A stretch of DNA of 42,845 bases from Tubiluchus corallicola (taxonomy: Eukaryota; Priapulida; Priapulimorpha; Priapulimorphida; Tubiluchidae): contig JAQGDQ010001394.1 in NCBI GenBank assembly GCA_030141605.1, positions 1 through 42,845 on the forward strand, read 5' to 3'. Positions 1-11,130 of this stretch are shown here, one piece after another. Position 1 is the first letter of the stretch. The number at the start of each line of letters is the position of its first letter. A program made the translations under genes and the position numbers. The notes beneath the pieces are model-generated. The model ran no database searches and had not been told where the DNA came from. It saw nothing but the letters and a program-made list of their open reading frames with translations.

Positions 1-370
1 TTCTGTTACATTTACTGTAGTAAGACAAGCCAATAATGAAGACGAATTATTCATGATCACAGTCACAAACAAAGCTCTGAACTTGAAGCATGTGTAGAGC
101 ACTATAAGTTTATACTACAAAAAACAGAACGAGTTATAAAACCTTTAGCTTTTCAACGAGCGCTTATGTAACAAGCAGAACATGTAATATTTGATGGCCA
201 TTTTCGTGCAGTATCGATGCGGTATGGTGTTATATACATTACAAAGTATAATAGCTGTGATAACAAACCCTTATTATCAACACTAAGTGCATAAGCAGAA
301 CGCAACAATGCAGCTAATGTGTGTTGCAGAATTACATTCTAAAATGTCAGCAATTAGTCAACAATATATA
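1..370. other. AT-rich stretch, nothing recognised
   Basis: No exon-like reading frame, RNA gene or repeat end could be identified before the satellite block begins at about 371. Confidence 0.4.
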
Positions 371-414
371 CTAGCCAAACCCCACAAAAAGAATTTTGTG
401 CACAAATCAACACA

Positions 415-1263
415 CAACCCACACCACACCACTCCACCCCATCACACCACACTGCACCACACCTTACCACTCCACCTCATCGCACCACACTGCACCACAC
501 AATACCACCACACCGCACCGCACCACATCATACCACCTACACACCACACCACCCACACCATACCACTGCACCACCCACACACCACACCACACCACCCACA
601 CCATAATACTCCATCACATCACACCGCACAGCACCACACCATAACACCACACTGCACCACACCATACCACTGCACCGCACCACCCACACACCACACCATA
701 CCACTCCACCACATCACACCACACCGCACCACACCATACCACTGCAGCACACCACACCACCCACACACCACACCACACCACCCACACCATAATACTCCAC
801 ACATTACACCACACTGCACCACACCATACCACTGCAGCACACCGCACCACCCACACACCACACCACCCACACCATACGACTCCACCACATCACACCGCAC
901 AGCACCACACCATAACACCACACTGCACCACACCACCCACCCACCTACACACCACACCACCCACACCATACCATTCCACCACATCACACCACACCGCACC
1001 ACACCATACCACCGCAGCACACCGCACCACCCACACACCACACCACCCATACCATACGACTCCACCACATCACCCCACACTGCACCACACCATACCACTG
1101 CACCACACCACACCGCTCCACCCACACACCACACCACACCACCCACACCATAATACTCCACCACATCACACCACACTGCACCACACACCCACCCACCCAC
1201 ACACCACGCCACCCACTCCATACCACACTACCCACACCACACCAGACACACCCTATCCCACAT
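415..1263. repeat. CAC-rich minisatellite array 1
   Basis: About 850 bp built from variants of CACACCAC, CATACCACTCCACCACATCA and CACTGCACCACACC. The plus strand is almost only C and A with occasional T and very rare G, so the minus strand is a G/T-rich run. The array stays open in several frames and yields His/Thr/Pro-rich or Val/Trp/Cys-rich translations that are artefacts of the repeat. Confidence 0.9.
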
Positions 1264-1437
1264 CACATCAAATCCACCACCTCACTTGGTGATCATGATG
1301 TTGATGATGATGATGGTGGCAACGATGACGACACCTATAGCACAAGCACCAACAGCACAGCATTACAACAAAACCATTCCAAACATTTTTCACAAAGTTG
1401 AAACTATGTGCTATAATATAATAAATAGCAAAGGCCC

Positions 1438-2160
1438 CGCAAAAGATTTTGCGTAAAAAACCACGTATAATCAATAACACGCGAACATCCTACCTAGTCC
1501 TCATTTATTACACAAAGCCCGTAACATCATGCCTACTGTTTGTTTAACTAACGCAAACCCGTAGCAGGCAGCGTTTTGCTGAATTAAAGTTATAAGATTA
1601 TAGACAGAGTACAATGGATGACGTCACAACAATGCCTTTGCGTCAGCAGTTTTCTAAGTGAAAATTGCCGAAAATAGAACTCCTAACTAACTCGTTGATA
1701 CTCCTCTCGGTGGACCTGCCCTAAAATATATCCCACATCATCGTGTTGCCCCGTTCTTCCTCTTTCTGATGAGCTATATATCTCCTTCCGAGAGTCCCAC
1801 CGGGCGCCGCTAGAACGTTTTTCCCGCATGCTGTTTGGTCAAAATTTCGAAAAAATCGCGAGTTGGGTCCGGGAAAACGCCCGTTGCGGGGCGCCCTGGC
1901 CCTCTCGGGAATTCTAAATATGCCTACTACACCCACCGCTGAACGGGCTATCTATCCATACCCAGCACCCCCCTCGGCCCGTTCCCGTTCTCTACATCTC
2001 AGCCGTATAACTTTTGCAATTTTTTGCAAAAAACGGCCGAAAAAGGGCCATTTTTGGAGGTTTTTCGCCCTCCGTTCCTCCCGGTGGGCCCGATTCGAAA
2101 AATAAACCATCAATGGCACGACACTAGATCGAGACCTTTCGTTTGATGTATAGATCGCCG
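1438..2160. repeat. C unit, copy 1 (GC-richer satellite segment)
   Basis: Starts at GCAAAAGATTTTGCGT and ends at GATGTATAGATCGCCGCAAA. It contains a CRE-like palindrome TGACGTCA near 1620, a central GC-rich stretch around 1795-2000 and the tail CCATCAATGGCACGACACTA. No coding potential is recognisable: the frames carry no known motif and shift between copies. Confidence 0.8.
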
Positions 2161-2857
2161 CAAAAGAGTTTGCGTACAAATACACGTGTAATCAATAATA
2201 CGCGAACATCCTACCAAGTCCTCATTTATAACACAAAGCCTGTAACATCCTGCCTACTGTTTGTTTAACTAAGCCTGTAGCAGCTTTTACTGAATTAAAG
2301 TTATAGACAGAGTACAATGGATGACGTCACAACAATGCCTTTGCGTCAGTAGTTTTCTATGCGAAAATTGCCGAAAATAGAACATCTAATTAACTCGCCA
2401 GTACTCCTCTCGGTGGTCCTGTCCTAACATATAGCCCACATCATCGTGTAGCCCCATTCTTCCTCTTTTTGATGAGCCGTATATCTCCTTCCGAGAGTCC
2501 CACCAGGCGCCGCTAAAACGTTTTTTCCGCAGGCTGGTTTGTCAAAATTTCGAAAAAATCGCGAGTTGGGTCCGGGAAAACGCCCGTTGCGGGGCGCCGT
2601 GGCCCTCTCGCGAATTCTAAATATGCCTACTACACCCACCGCTAAACGGGCTATCTATCCATACCCAGCACCACCCTCGGCCCATTCCCGTTCTCTACAT
2701 CTCAGCCGTATAACTTTTGCAAAAAACAGCCGAAAAAGGGCCATTTTTGGCGGTTTTTCGCCTCCCCTTCCTCCCGGTGGGCCCGATTCGAAAAATAAAC
2801 CATCAATGGCACGACACTAGATCGAGACCTTTCGTTTGATGTATAGATCGCCGCAAA
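2159..2857. repeat. C unit, copy 2
   Basis: A direct tandem copy of the preceding unit; the two meet at the shared GATCGCCGCAAAAG. The TGACGTCA palindrome recurs near 2322. This copy lacks a short stretch present in copy 1 near the GGCCGAAAAAGGG segment and has many point differences. Confidence 0.8.
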
Positions 2858-2979
2858 TGGTGATGTCGTCGGAGCTGTAGCCTCGAATCTTATATATATA
2901 TTAAGATACCAAGAATATTAATATAAGAGACTAGCCAAACCCCACAAAAAGAATTTTGTGCACAAATCAACACACAGCC

Positions 2980-3655
2980 CACACCACACCACTCACCTCA
3001 TCACACCACACTGCACCACACCATACCACTCCACCTCATCGCACCACACTGCACCACACAATACCACCACACCACACCGCACCACACAATACCACCACAC
3101 CACACCGCACCACACCATACCACCTACACACCACACCACCCACACCATACCACTCCACCACATCACACCACACTGCACCACACCATACCACTGCACCACC
3201 CACACACCACACCACACCACCCACACCATAATACTCCACCACATCACACCGCACAGCACCACACCATAACACCACACCACCCACCCACCTACACACCACA
3301 CCACCCACACCATACCACTCCACCACATCACACCACACTGCACCACACCATACCACTGCAGCACACTGCACCACCCACACACCACACCACACCACCCACA
3401 CCATACGACTCCACCACATCACACCACACTGCACCACACCATACCACTGCACCGCACCACCCACACACCACACCACACCACCCACACCATAATACTCCAC
3501 CACATCACACCGCACTGCACCACAACAACCACCCACCCACCCACACACCACGCCACCCACTCCATACCACACTACCCACACCACACCCCACACACCCTAT
3601 CATCCCACCACACCATCCGTAGCACAACACACAAAACACACCACCACCACACCAC
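2980..3655. repeat. CAC-rich minisatellite array 2
   Basis: Second array of the same CACACCAC / CATACCACTCCACC motifs, shorter than the first and with a different order of variants. It is followed by the same GATGATG-rich bridge, which carries two extra GAT triplets here. Confidence 0.9.
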
Positions 3656-3832
3656 ATCAAATCCACCACCTCACGTGGTGATCATGATGTTAATGATGAT
3701 GATGATGATGGTGGCAACGATGACGACACCTATAGCACAAGCACCAACAGCACAGCATTACAACAAAACCATTCCAAACATTTTTCACAAAGTTGAAACT
3801 ATGTGCTATAATATAATAAATAGCAAAGGCCC

Positions 3833-4550
3833 CGCAAAAGATTTTGCGTATAAATACACGTGTAATCAGTAATACGCGAGCATCCTACCTAGTCCACATT
3901 TATAACACAAAGCCCGTAACATCGTGTCTACTGTTTGTTTAACTAACGCAAAGCCTGTAGCTTTTTGCTGAATTAAAGTTATAAGATTACAGCAGAGTAC
4001 AATGGATGACGTCACAACAATGCCTTTGCGTCAGCAGTTTCTTAAGCGAAAATTGCCGAAAATAGAACTCCTAACTAACTCGTCAATACTCCTCTCGGTG
4101 GACCTGCCCTAACATATAGCCCACATCATCGTGTAGCCCTGTTCTTCCTCTTTCTAAAGAGCCGTATATCTCCTTCCGAGAGTCCTACCAGGCGCCGCTA
4201 GAACGTTTTTCCCGCATGCTGTTTGGTCAAAATTTCGAAAAAATCGCGAGTTGGGTCCGGGAAAACGCCCGTTGCGGGGCGCCCTGGCCCTCTCGGGAAT
4301 TCTAAATATGCCTACTACACCCACCGCTGAACGGGCTATCTATCCATACCCAGCACCCCCCTCGGCCCGTTCCCGTTCTCTACATCTCAGCCGTATAACT
4401 TTTGCAAAAAACGGCCGAAAACGGGCCATTTTTGGAGGTTTTTCGCCCCCCCCCCCCCTTTCCTCCCGGTGGGCCCTATTCGAAAAATAAACCATCAATG
4501 GCACGACACTAGATCGAGACCTTTCGTTTGATATATAGATCGCCGCAAAT
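3833..4550. repeat. C unit, copy 3
   Basis: Third copy of the GC-richer segment, with TGACGTCA near 4008. It has a C homopolymer of about a dozen bases near 4447 where the other copies read CGCCCTCC or CGCCTCCCC, which suggests slippage. Confidence 0.8.
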
Positions 4551-4642
4551 GGTGCCCTCGTCCGGGCTGTAGCCTCGAATCTTATATATATATATATATA
4601 TATACCAAGAATATTAATATAAGAGATAGTAGATACAATTAT

Positions 4643-4645
4643 ACA

Positions 4646-4677
<32 letters not shown>

Positions 4678-4850
4678 GCGTGTGCGTGTGTGTGTGCGTG
4701 TGTGTGTGCGTGTGCGTGTGCGTGTGCGTGTGTGTGTGCGTGCGTGCGTGTGCGTGCATGCGTGCGTGTGCGTGTATGAGGGTGCATGCGTGTGTGTGAG
4801 AGTGTGTGTCCATGTGTGTTGACGTGTGATCCTGCATGCCTGCGTGTCTC
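4643..4850. repeat. (TG)n / (GCGTGT)n microsatellite
   Basis: About 200 bp of alternating TG with interspersed GCGTG steps that decays towards the right end. Alternating purine-pyrimidine DNA of this kind can adopt Z-form. No gene is supported here. Confidence 0.9.
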
Positions 4851-4939
4851 ACTCTGTCTGTGTGCGGCTACTTTTTCAATGAATTGCCCTTTAGCCTAGT
4901 TGTTTCAAGCCTGAAGGTCCTCTTAATGTGCATTTTGCA

Positions 4940-5220
4940 ATTAGTTGTAAAACTTTCTGTTCAAGAGTTTATTCATTTCCACACCGAACAACATGACGTG
5001 AACAGACATTTTTACAACTGGTAGACGTTCTTTCCAATGAAACGTAACACGTAGAGGAGTACAAACAATATTTATGAACTGTAGAAGCATTACAGTATGA
5101 ACAACATGGCTTGAACAGAAAGTTTTACAACTGGTAGACGTTTGTTCCCATGAAACGTAACACGTAGAAGAGTACAAACAGTATTTATGAACTGTACAAG
5201 CATTACAGTATGAACAACTA
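4940..5220. repeat. 113-bp tandem duplication with an inverted arm
   Basis: Two copies of a roughly 113-bp unit containing TTTACAACTGGTAGACGTT start at about 4990 and 5103. The segment AGTTGTAAAACTTTCTGTTC at about 4943 is the reverse complement of part of the second copy (near 5113-5132), so the block can fold into a hairpin. There is no coding evidence. Confidence 0.75.
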
Positions 5221-5449
5221 AACTAAAATGCATTTTTCGGTCACACTATACCTATAGACAAGTCGTCAAAACACCTTGTACAGACAGAGAACGCATCCGT
5301 AATGCCAAATACAATATTAAACTAATTACATTCATGTAATTTCCTCCAAACTGCTATAATTGCCTACACTTATCGTGAACAGGTGGGTAAATTGATTTGA
5401 TGACTATTTAGCTTGTACTTGTTTACAACATCTACACACTAATAAGGGA

Positions 5450-5570
5450 AGCTTTTCCTGGCGTTATAATGGGGTAAATTTATTTTTAAAAAAATCGACG
5501 TTTGGCACCGCAAATGCGTTGGCAGATGGCGGTAGGTGAATTTGGCGATTTTCGGCAAAGCCCGCGTCAA
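5450..5570. mobile_element. Fragment related to the TA-flanked transposon at 26759
   Basis: The segment GGGTAAATTTATT followed by TTTGGCAC, CGCAAATGCG and GGCGGTAGGTGAATTTGGCG aligns in order with positions about 27410-27490 inside the element at 26759-27581. The termini were not found, so this is a diverged fragment. Confidence 0.5.
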
Positions 5571-6139
5571 CGAGGCGGCCATTGAGGCTACTTCATAGTT
5601 CCACTGCAAGTTCGTGTTATGATTTGACATCCGATCGTCCTTTTCTTGCATTTTATTCTTGAATTTGGTGTTTTCGTTTATCGGTTTTGCTTGTATAATT
5701 AAATCACGCTTATATAGTTAAATCACAGTAGTAAAAAATGTTTTTTTGAAACTCATATTGCTAAAAATGTTAAGAGGTACGCTGAACTTCGAAAGGGTAC
5801 TTGGCTAGTAAAAGGTTAGGAGCCAGTGATCTAGACGTTGTATTGAACTGCAAAATCTAATTCATATTATTGCTGTACTGAAACGTTCAATGATGTAGCT
5901 TATATACAAACGACGCATAGATGTGTTCACATAGATGCAAATGTTCTCTATATTGCGTGATAACTTCAATAGTGGCAATTGTATTTTTCTGATTATAAAT
6001 TTTAACAATCTTAATAACATTGTTTATTGCATTATGACGTTATTGCATTTATGACATTCATTACATTTTTAGTATTAGCAATACATATTTTTAACATCGT
6101 ATCATTAATGTATCAGCACACATTATTAAAAGAAAGGGC

Positions 6140-6545
6140 AAATCACTTTGCATGTTGGGTTTATTATACTGTTATCAGTGAAACTTAGCAAAAATATAAC
6201 AAAGAAATTTGCAAAAAGCTGTCTGTAAAGCACAAAATTGATCTGTATTCGTTGATTCGAAATTTTCAGGAGCAGTGGTAACCGCCGTTCACTTGAAAAT
6301 TATTACGTAACTGGTGGATTTCGTGAATTTTCATAAGCGCATCGTGGCTTTCTGTAAGCGTGTGCTGCTTAAACTAATTCAAAATTCTACAGCTTACTTA
6401 ATGTTCGTGCAACAATATCACAAAACTAGTTATCTATTTTTTGTAAAACTTTTTACACTTTTGAGAGAAATTAAAAGCAAGCTGTCTTTCTTCAGTTGTC
6501 GACGTCATTGGTGGAAAATAGGCTTTCAAAATAAGAGTGATTTTA
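6140..6545 (+). repeat. Dispersed repeat, copy 1 (about 400 bp)
   Basis: Matches the reverse complement of 17920-18310 in order: ACTGTTATCAGTGAAACTTA, then GTGGATTT-GTGA-TTTTC, GCTTACTTAATG, and CGACGTCATTGGTGGAA. Both copies contain short open frames that resemble each other, but stops and indels interrupt them. The family is not recognised, and neither termini nor target duplication could be assigned. Confidence 0.7.
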
Positions 6546-6663
6546 AGGTGATTTTACTAGTTACACGAGACGTTTATCCACTTTTATTATTAGATCCTTC
6601 TAACATTTTCCCCCAAGAACTAAATAAACATAGCTTCATTGAAGGCTTGCCCATTACTTTAAG

Positions 6664-6916
6664 TTGTGGCGTAGCTGAATAATAGCGTGGTCGCTTACCA
6701 CCCGGAAGGTCGTGGGTTCAACTCTCGACCGAGTCGTACCAAAGACTTGGGACTGCTTGTTCTCGACCAAGCACGTGGGTTATCGAAGTAACATGCGGGT
6801 AATAACATTGCTAATAATATTTCCAGGGAACCACCTTGGAATTAAGTATTGAGTTACTTAAAGTGCTACCCATGGACTATGTCTTAAACGAAATTATTAT
6901 AATTATTATTATTATA
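6664..6916 (+). mobile_element. tRNA-derived SINE
   Basis: The 5' part is tRNA-like, with a box A-like segment in GTAGCTGAATAATAGCG and a good box B, GGGTTCAACTC. An unrelated body follows, and the element ends in an (ATT)n tail. This head-body-tail architecture is that of a Pol III retroposon. The cloverleaf is imperfect, so it is unlikely to be a functional tRNA. Confidence 0.75.
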
Positions 6917-7121
6917 AAGTTAAAACTTCGCCTGCAACTGGAGGCACATTTATGTAAATATGTATTTTAAAGTAAAAGATTAATCATCATCATCATCGTA
7001 CATTACTCTGCTTAACCCAGCTGTAATATTCACTTCTGAATGTGTAATTATGGTAAATGCACTCAACATATTGCGGTACAGGGCTGACATTTAATGCTGG
7101 CAAGAGAATACAATAGGCCTC

Positions 7122-7213
7122 TCAGGTGTGCATGTGAACGTGGCTTTATCTAGCACGGACTCGTATTCTGACTTTGTGTTAGTAAAAACCACTAGTCACG
7201 TGCACACCTGAGC
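7122..7213. repeat. Short palindromic element
   Basis: CTCAGGTGTGCATGTGA at the left is mirrored as TCACGTGCACACCTGAG at the right, with one mismatch, about 60 bp apart. It could be a very short inverted-repeat transposon or a simple hairpin. No target duplication was seen. Confidence 0.55.
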
Positions 7214-7689
7214 TTATAAAAAGGGAAGGTCTGCTGTAGAACCTTATCAGTGGCCGATGTCTTTCATTGCAGCTCTGTTCATCCATTCTACTAGGTAACC
7301 TGGTTGTTCTTGCTCAAAAGCGTAATTGTCATTTCGAGTTTATTACTCGAATTTTGTTCTGGGTGAGGCGTTGATTGACTTAATTAAGACATGCAGCAAG
7401 GTCTGGGGCGCAGTGTCATCCGTCCTGCCTCCACTATGCGCAGACGGCAGTCCAATATTAGCAAGTATAATGTACTCGTATAATGTAACAACAATAATAT
7501 AGTTACTGAAGTTAAGGCTTGTTCTAACATTTTATCCTTAGCACCAGGTATGTGCGCAATCTACTTGTATCTAAATCAACTAATTCCAATGTAAACACTG
7601 GTGGTGTCACGCTCGGGCGCGAAAGTCGTAGAGAGTGCACTGCAGTGTGCACGTGCTGGGAAGTTTTCTTTCTTCAAAATCTCATTCTA

Positions 7690-8790
7690 CCTGTTGGAGA
7701 CATTGAGGCATTAACATTTATTAGAGTATTTCACACACTCCTATCTGCAGCTAACAGCTTAAGTTCTTTTATTCCTGAAGATAGATTTGGTTGAAGTTGT
7801 TGAACTTCTTTATTTATCCTAGCTATCCAAGTTGTTTTTGGTTCGCCAGGTGTTTTTTGCAAAGTTTTAAGGCTTCCTTTACGACGATTTTTACGGTACT
7901 TTACTTGATAATCCTAGAAGATGTCCTGGCCATCTTAACCTTCGAATCTTGACTTTGGAACTCCGAGGGATTTCTTTCGTTCCAATACATAAATCTCAAT
8001 TTTAGATTATGTGCGGCCATCTTATCTTCAAAACTCCTTAGGAGACTTTTATGAAATGTGTCAATCTGCTTTGCTTGAGCAATTATTTAACCCAATGTTT
8101 CACTGTTGCACATAAATGTGCTGGTAACGTGTTGGTGATACATTCTTGTGTTGAAGAAAAGCATGCATTGCTTGTTACTTTCTAATTTTAATATCATCTT
8201 TGATGTTTAGAACAGTGCCCATACACATACTTGTACTTTTTCCAAGTCTTACTACCAATAACCTCTTGCAATAATATATTCCTCGGCTTTGGACTGGTTT
8301 ACTTGAACGTTTCTTTTCTCTGTTTTTTTTGGAAAATCCCTTTTATTGTGTTAGTTTGAAAATTAATCCAACACTAATCTAGCTGATGTCATCAGCACAT
8401 TGTTTGTTCAATAAGGAATGGTTCATAGGATTCCAAAGCAGGATAGGAGTTGTCCAGAACATGTTGTGGAAGGTTATGCCAAACAGTGGTATCGTAACCA
8501 TGATCATCATTTGGAGGAGTTTGGATCTTATATGCTATATGCTGATCATGCATATAGTCAAGATTTTCCATAACGAAAGTGTAATTGGTCTTAAATATGC
8601 TACTGGTCCTTTCTTCTTTTTAGGTTTTGAAATAGGCACTAATATCCCTACTAAACTTCTTTTTGGATAGTTTCCTGTTTCAGCAAAAGTATTCAGTAAA
8701 TTTGATATTCCAGTACTAATGATCTCTGGCCCATGGCTTAGCTGTTCTGCAGCAAGACTGCCTATACCCGGCTTTTCCATTCTTTAAAGA
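7690..8790 (-). mobile_element. Decayed non-LTR retrotransposon (RT and C-terminal part)
   Basis: On the minus strand, 8780-8535 reads an RT-like segment, including LVGILVPISKPKKK and LRPITLSLWKIL, which matches the fingers region of non-LTR reverse transcriptases (a G-x-I-x-P-I-x-K-P then RPI pattern). Farther along, at about 7952-7912, comes RRLRWPGHLLGL. At about 7850-7690 come GEPKTTWI and LLAADRSVWNTLI, the conserved LINE C-terminal pattern of RLRWxGH, then G-x-P-x-x-x-W, then A-x-DR-x-x-W. The parts lie in the right order but in different frames with stops. The YxDD region was not found. This is a dead copy. Confidence 0.75.
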
Positions 8791-9205
8791 GTTCATTACC
8801 TTTAAAACATCTTTGGGCCATTGGTTTCATCTCAGGAATGTTTTCTGCATTATTGTTGCTGTAATAGTAGTTATAATTTCTGATGGCAGTAACCCCGTTA
8901 TACCTGATGGCGTTACACCTTAAATAGTAAATGAACATAATTTCGTTTCTTGTCAATACTAGAGAGACAATAAAATAGGCATTTACCACTTAATTAAAAT
9001 AAACTATTAAAAAATGTTGCCGTTAGCAATTAATTATTATTTTTGTAGGTCAGCAAAGCCTTTAAGCCTTTTATATTACGGTTTACGGTCCTTAAAGACC
9101 GGTGCATTTTTGTCTGACTTTAATGAAGAAACGGTCGTAGAAAATAGTCTTGGTTACTTAGATAGATTCAACATTCACATTTTTGCTGCACGGTTTACAG
9201 GCATA

Positions 9206-9220
9206 CACGTGGTGACGTGT
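9206..9220 (+). promoter_or_regulatory. Candidate UPR/ACGT-core element upstream of SSR2
   Basis: CACGTGGTGACGTGT combines an E-box CACGTG with a TGACGTGT close to the XBP1/ATF6 consensus TGACGTGG. TRAP subunits are known targets of the unfolded protein response in animals. A possible donor, GTAAGT, lies at 9268-9273, so this could sit at or just before a 5' UTR exon of SSR2. This is inference from a short motif. Confidence 0.3.
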
Positions 9221-9978
9221 ACGGCAGCTACGGCTTGTTTCTGGTAATTCGTTCATGTTGCATTGCAAAGTAAGTTTTATTGAAATAATTGTTTTATATA
9301 AAGCATTTATTTATTTGTCGTAAAGATGTGGTATAAACGTGGCTAACGGTGTCCTTTATCAAATCCAACTAAAGAAATCTAAATTGGAAAGCAAAATTCT
9401 TCGAGTATATCTTGTGTAGTAAAAAACTTCAAAAAGTATAGTCTAGAACAAGTGTACTGTTGTTAACCACGAATACGGCTTTAGCAAGAGAAAATTAGCT
9501 TCATGGTACATTAGCGAAAAACAATTTCCCTGTTAGTTTCCCTGGCATAATTTATAATGATTAACTTTATTATGGTAACTTCAAAATGATTTTTGATAAC
9601 TTCAGTTTTTGGTTGCCAGATGCCTGCAGCTACCGCCTGGGGCAATAGCCTAAAACTTGACTACCAGGACTAGGTTGTGTGAATATTAGATTATTTGTTG
9701 TTAAGTTATATGTTGTTCTTTTTTAAATTATATTAGCAGGAAATCAAGCAGAAACTTAACTGGTAATAACAATTTAACATTGTCTGCTATCGTGAGATTG
9801 AATAACTAGACAAAAATTACATTAAGCGAGTGCATTATTTTCATTCTGGTGTCTGAATTTTAATTTGACTAGGGTTACATTATTGGACACTTTTCTCGCT
9901 TGATGATGTTGAGAAACTTCATTTTAAGAACATTGTCAGAAGCATAGAATTAGCACAAACTTTGACCTCTAATTTCAG

Positions 9979-11097
9979 ATGCAGTATCTTTCACTGATAT
10001 GCATGTTGCTGTATCTGGCCTCTGCCGAAGAGGGTCAAGGACCTGCATGGTTACTCGCATCAAAACAAATTCATAACCATATGGTGGTTGAAGACAAAGA
10101 ACTCATCGTTGAGTATACCATCTACAACATAGGAGAGAGGTGAGCACAATTTTTATTTCATCGGTATCTTTCTAAAAGAAGCTTTACTTTGTTGTGAAGC
10201 ACACAATTCCTTTAATTTCTTTGTTTAATTATTAATTAATTATAATTATTTAGGTAATTATTAGCTTATTAGTCATTGTAATTCTCAACAGCATAATTGT
10301 ACATGCATTTCTTTCTCCCTCCCGACCCTCTCTCTCTCTCTCACAAACAATGTACAAACACCAGTATACACCCAATAAAAGTTTTTAATACGCCCACGCA
10401 GTTCCCTGTTTCTTTGGGCAGGAGAAAATTAGAAGTTTTAGCTTTCAGTTTATTACTTAAGCAGGAAAATTTTAAGGAATTTTTGTACAAAATTGGGCAG
10501 GCTCCTAATAGCACATGTAACTGCTTATTAAGCCCTCAGTCTGTACATCATTTATTATTTGAATGTACATTAGTAAACCAAGTCAAAAGAAATGATTTTA
10601 TTAGCACTCTGCCTACGTTAGATTCGGACTATGTTTTCTGTAGCCGGGATAATAATGCTATAAATGCTTTTGCAAATCTTATCTCGCATGAATTCCTATC
10701 GTCTTTCGCCCGTATATAAACAGTTTGTTGGTGATGAAATTTTACAACTCTCGTCGTGTTTTCTATATGCTGTTTTGTTTTTATTTATGATTATGTGAAT
10801 TTACATTAGAATTGGTAATTATGTTTATTATAATTGTATTCCCTGTTTTTCATTGTGTATAATGCATGTAAATTTTTGTTACTAAGTATTAAAATATGTT
10901 TGTTATCTTTTATTATGTATGTATGTAGGTTGGATTATAATTTGCAACTATCTCTATTGTATATGATCGTTGTCGTTCAATGTGTCTCATGCGTTGGATT
11001 CTAAATTATATATATATTTCTAGAAATTTTAAACAAATAGAGGGAATGTATTTTGTACATAGTTTTTAAAAATGAAGAATTATAATCAAAAAATTAT

Positions 11098-11130
<33 letters not shown>

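Larger units (their letters stand above)
371..4620. repeat. Composite satellite block (A-B-C units)
   Basis: A long unit beginning with CTAGCCAAACCCCACAAAAA occurs at 371 and again at 2931, a spacing of 2560 bp. Each unit has a CAC-rich minisatellite (A), a short bridge rich in GATGATG (B, about 1264-1437 and 3656-3832) and one or two copies of a roughly 0.7-kb GC-richer segment (C). The first unit has two C copies in tandem and the second has one. The A-T-rich linker ending in AATATTAATATAAGAGA follows the second and third C copies (about 2900-2930 and 4605-4626). Copies differ by scattered substitutions and short indels, so the duplication is not an exact recent assembly artefact. Confidence 0.85.

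Noticed and set aside
287-1235. Long open frames giving His/Thr/Pro-rich or Val/Trp/Cys-rich proteins
   Set aside because: They are translations of the CAC-rich minisatellite in both orientations, with no non-repeat domain; composition and overlap mark them as repeat artefacts.
1721-2820. Open frames in the GC-richer satellite units
   Set aside because: Equivalent frames occur in each copy on both strands but shift with indels and contain no known motif.
6314-6682. 122-residue open frame
   Set aside because: It overlaps a dispersed repeat whose other copy (17920-18310) is interrupted differently, and no motif is recognisable.
6664-6740. Functional tRNA gene
   Set aside because: The head has Pol III boxes but a poor cloverleaf, and it is fused to a SINE body and tail; the same applies to the heads at 21219 and 37630.
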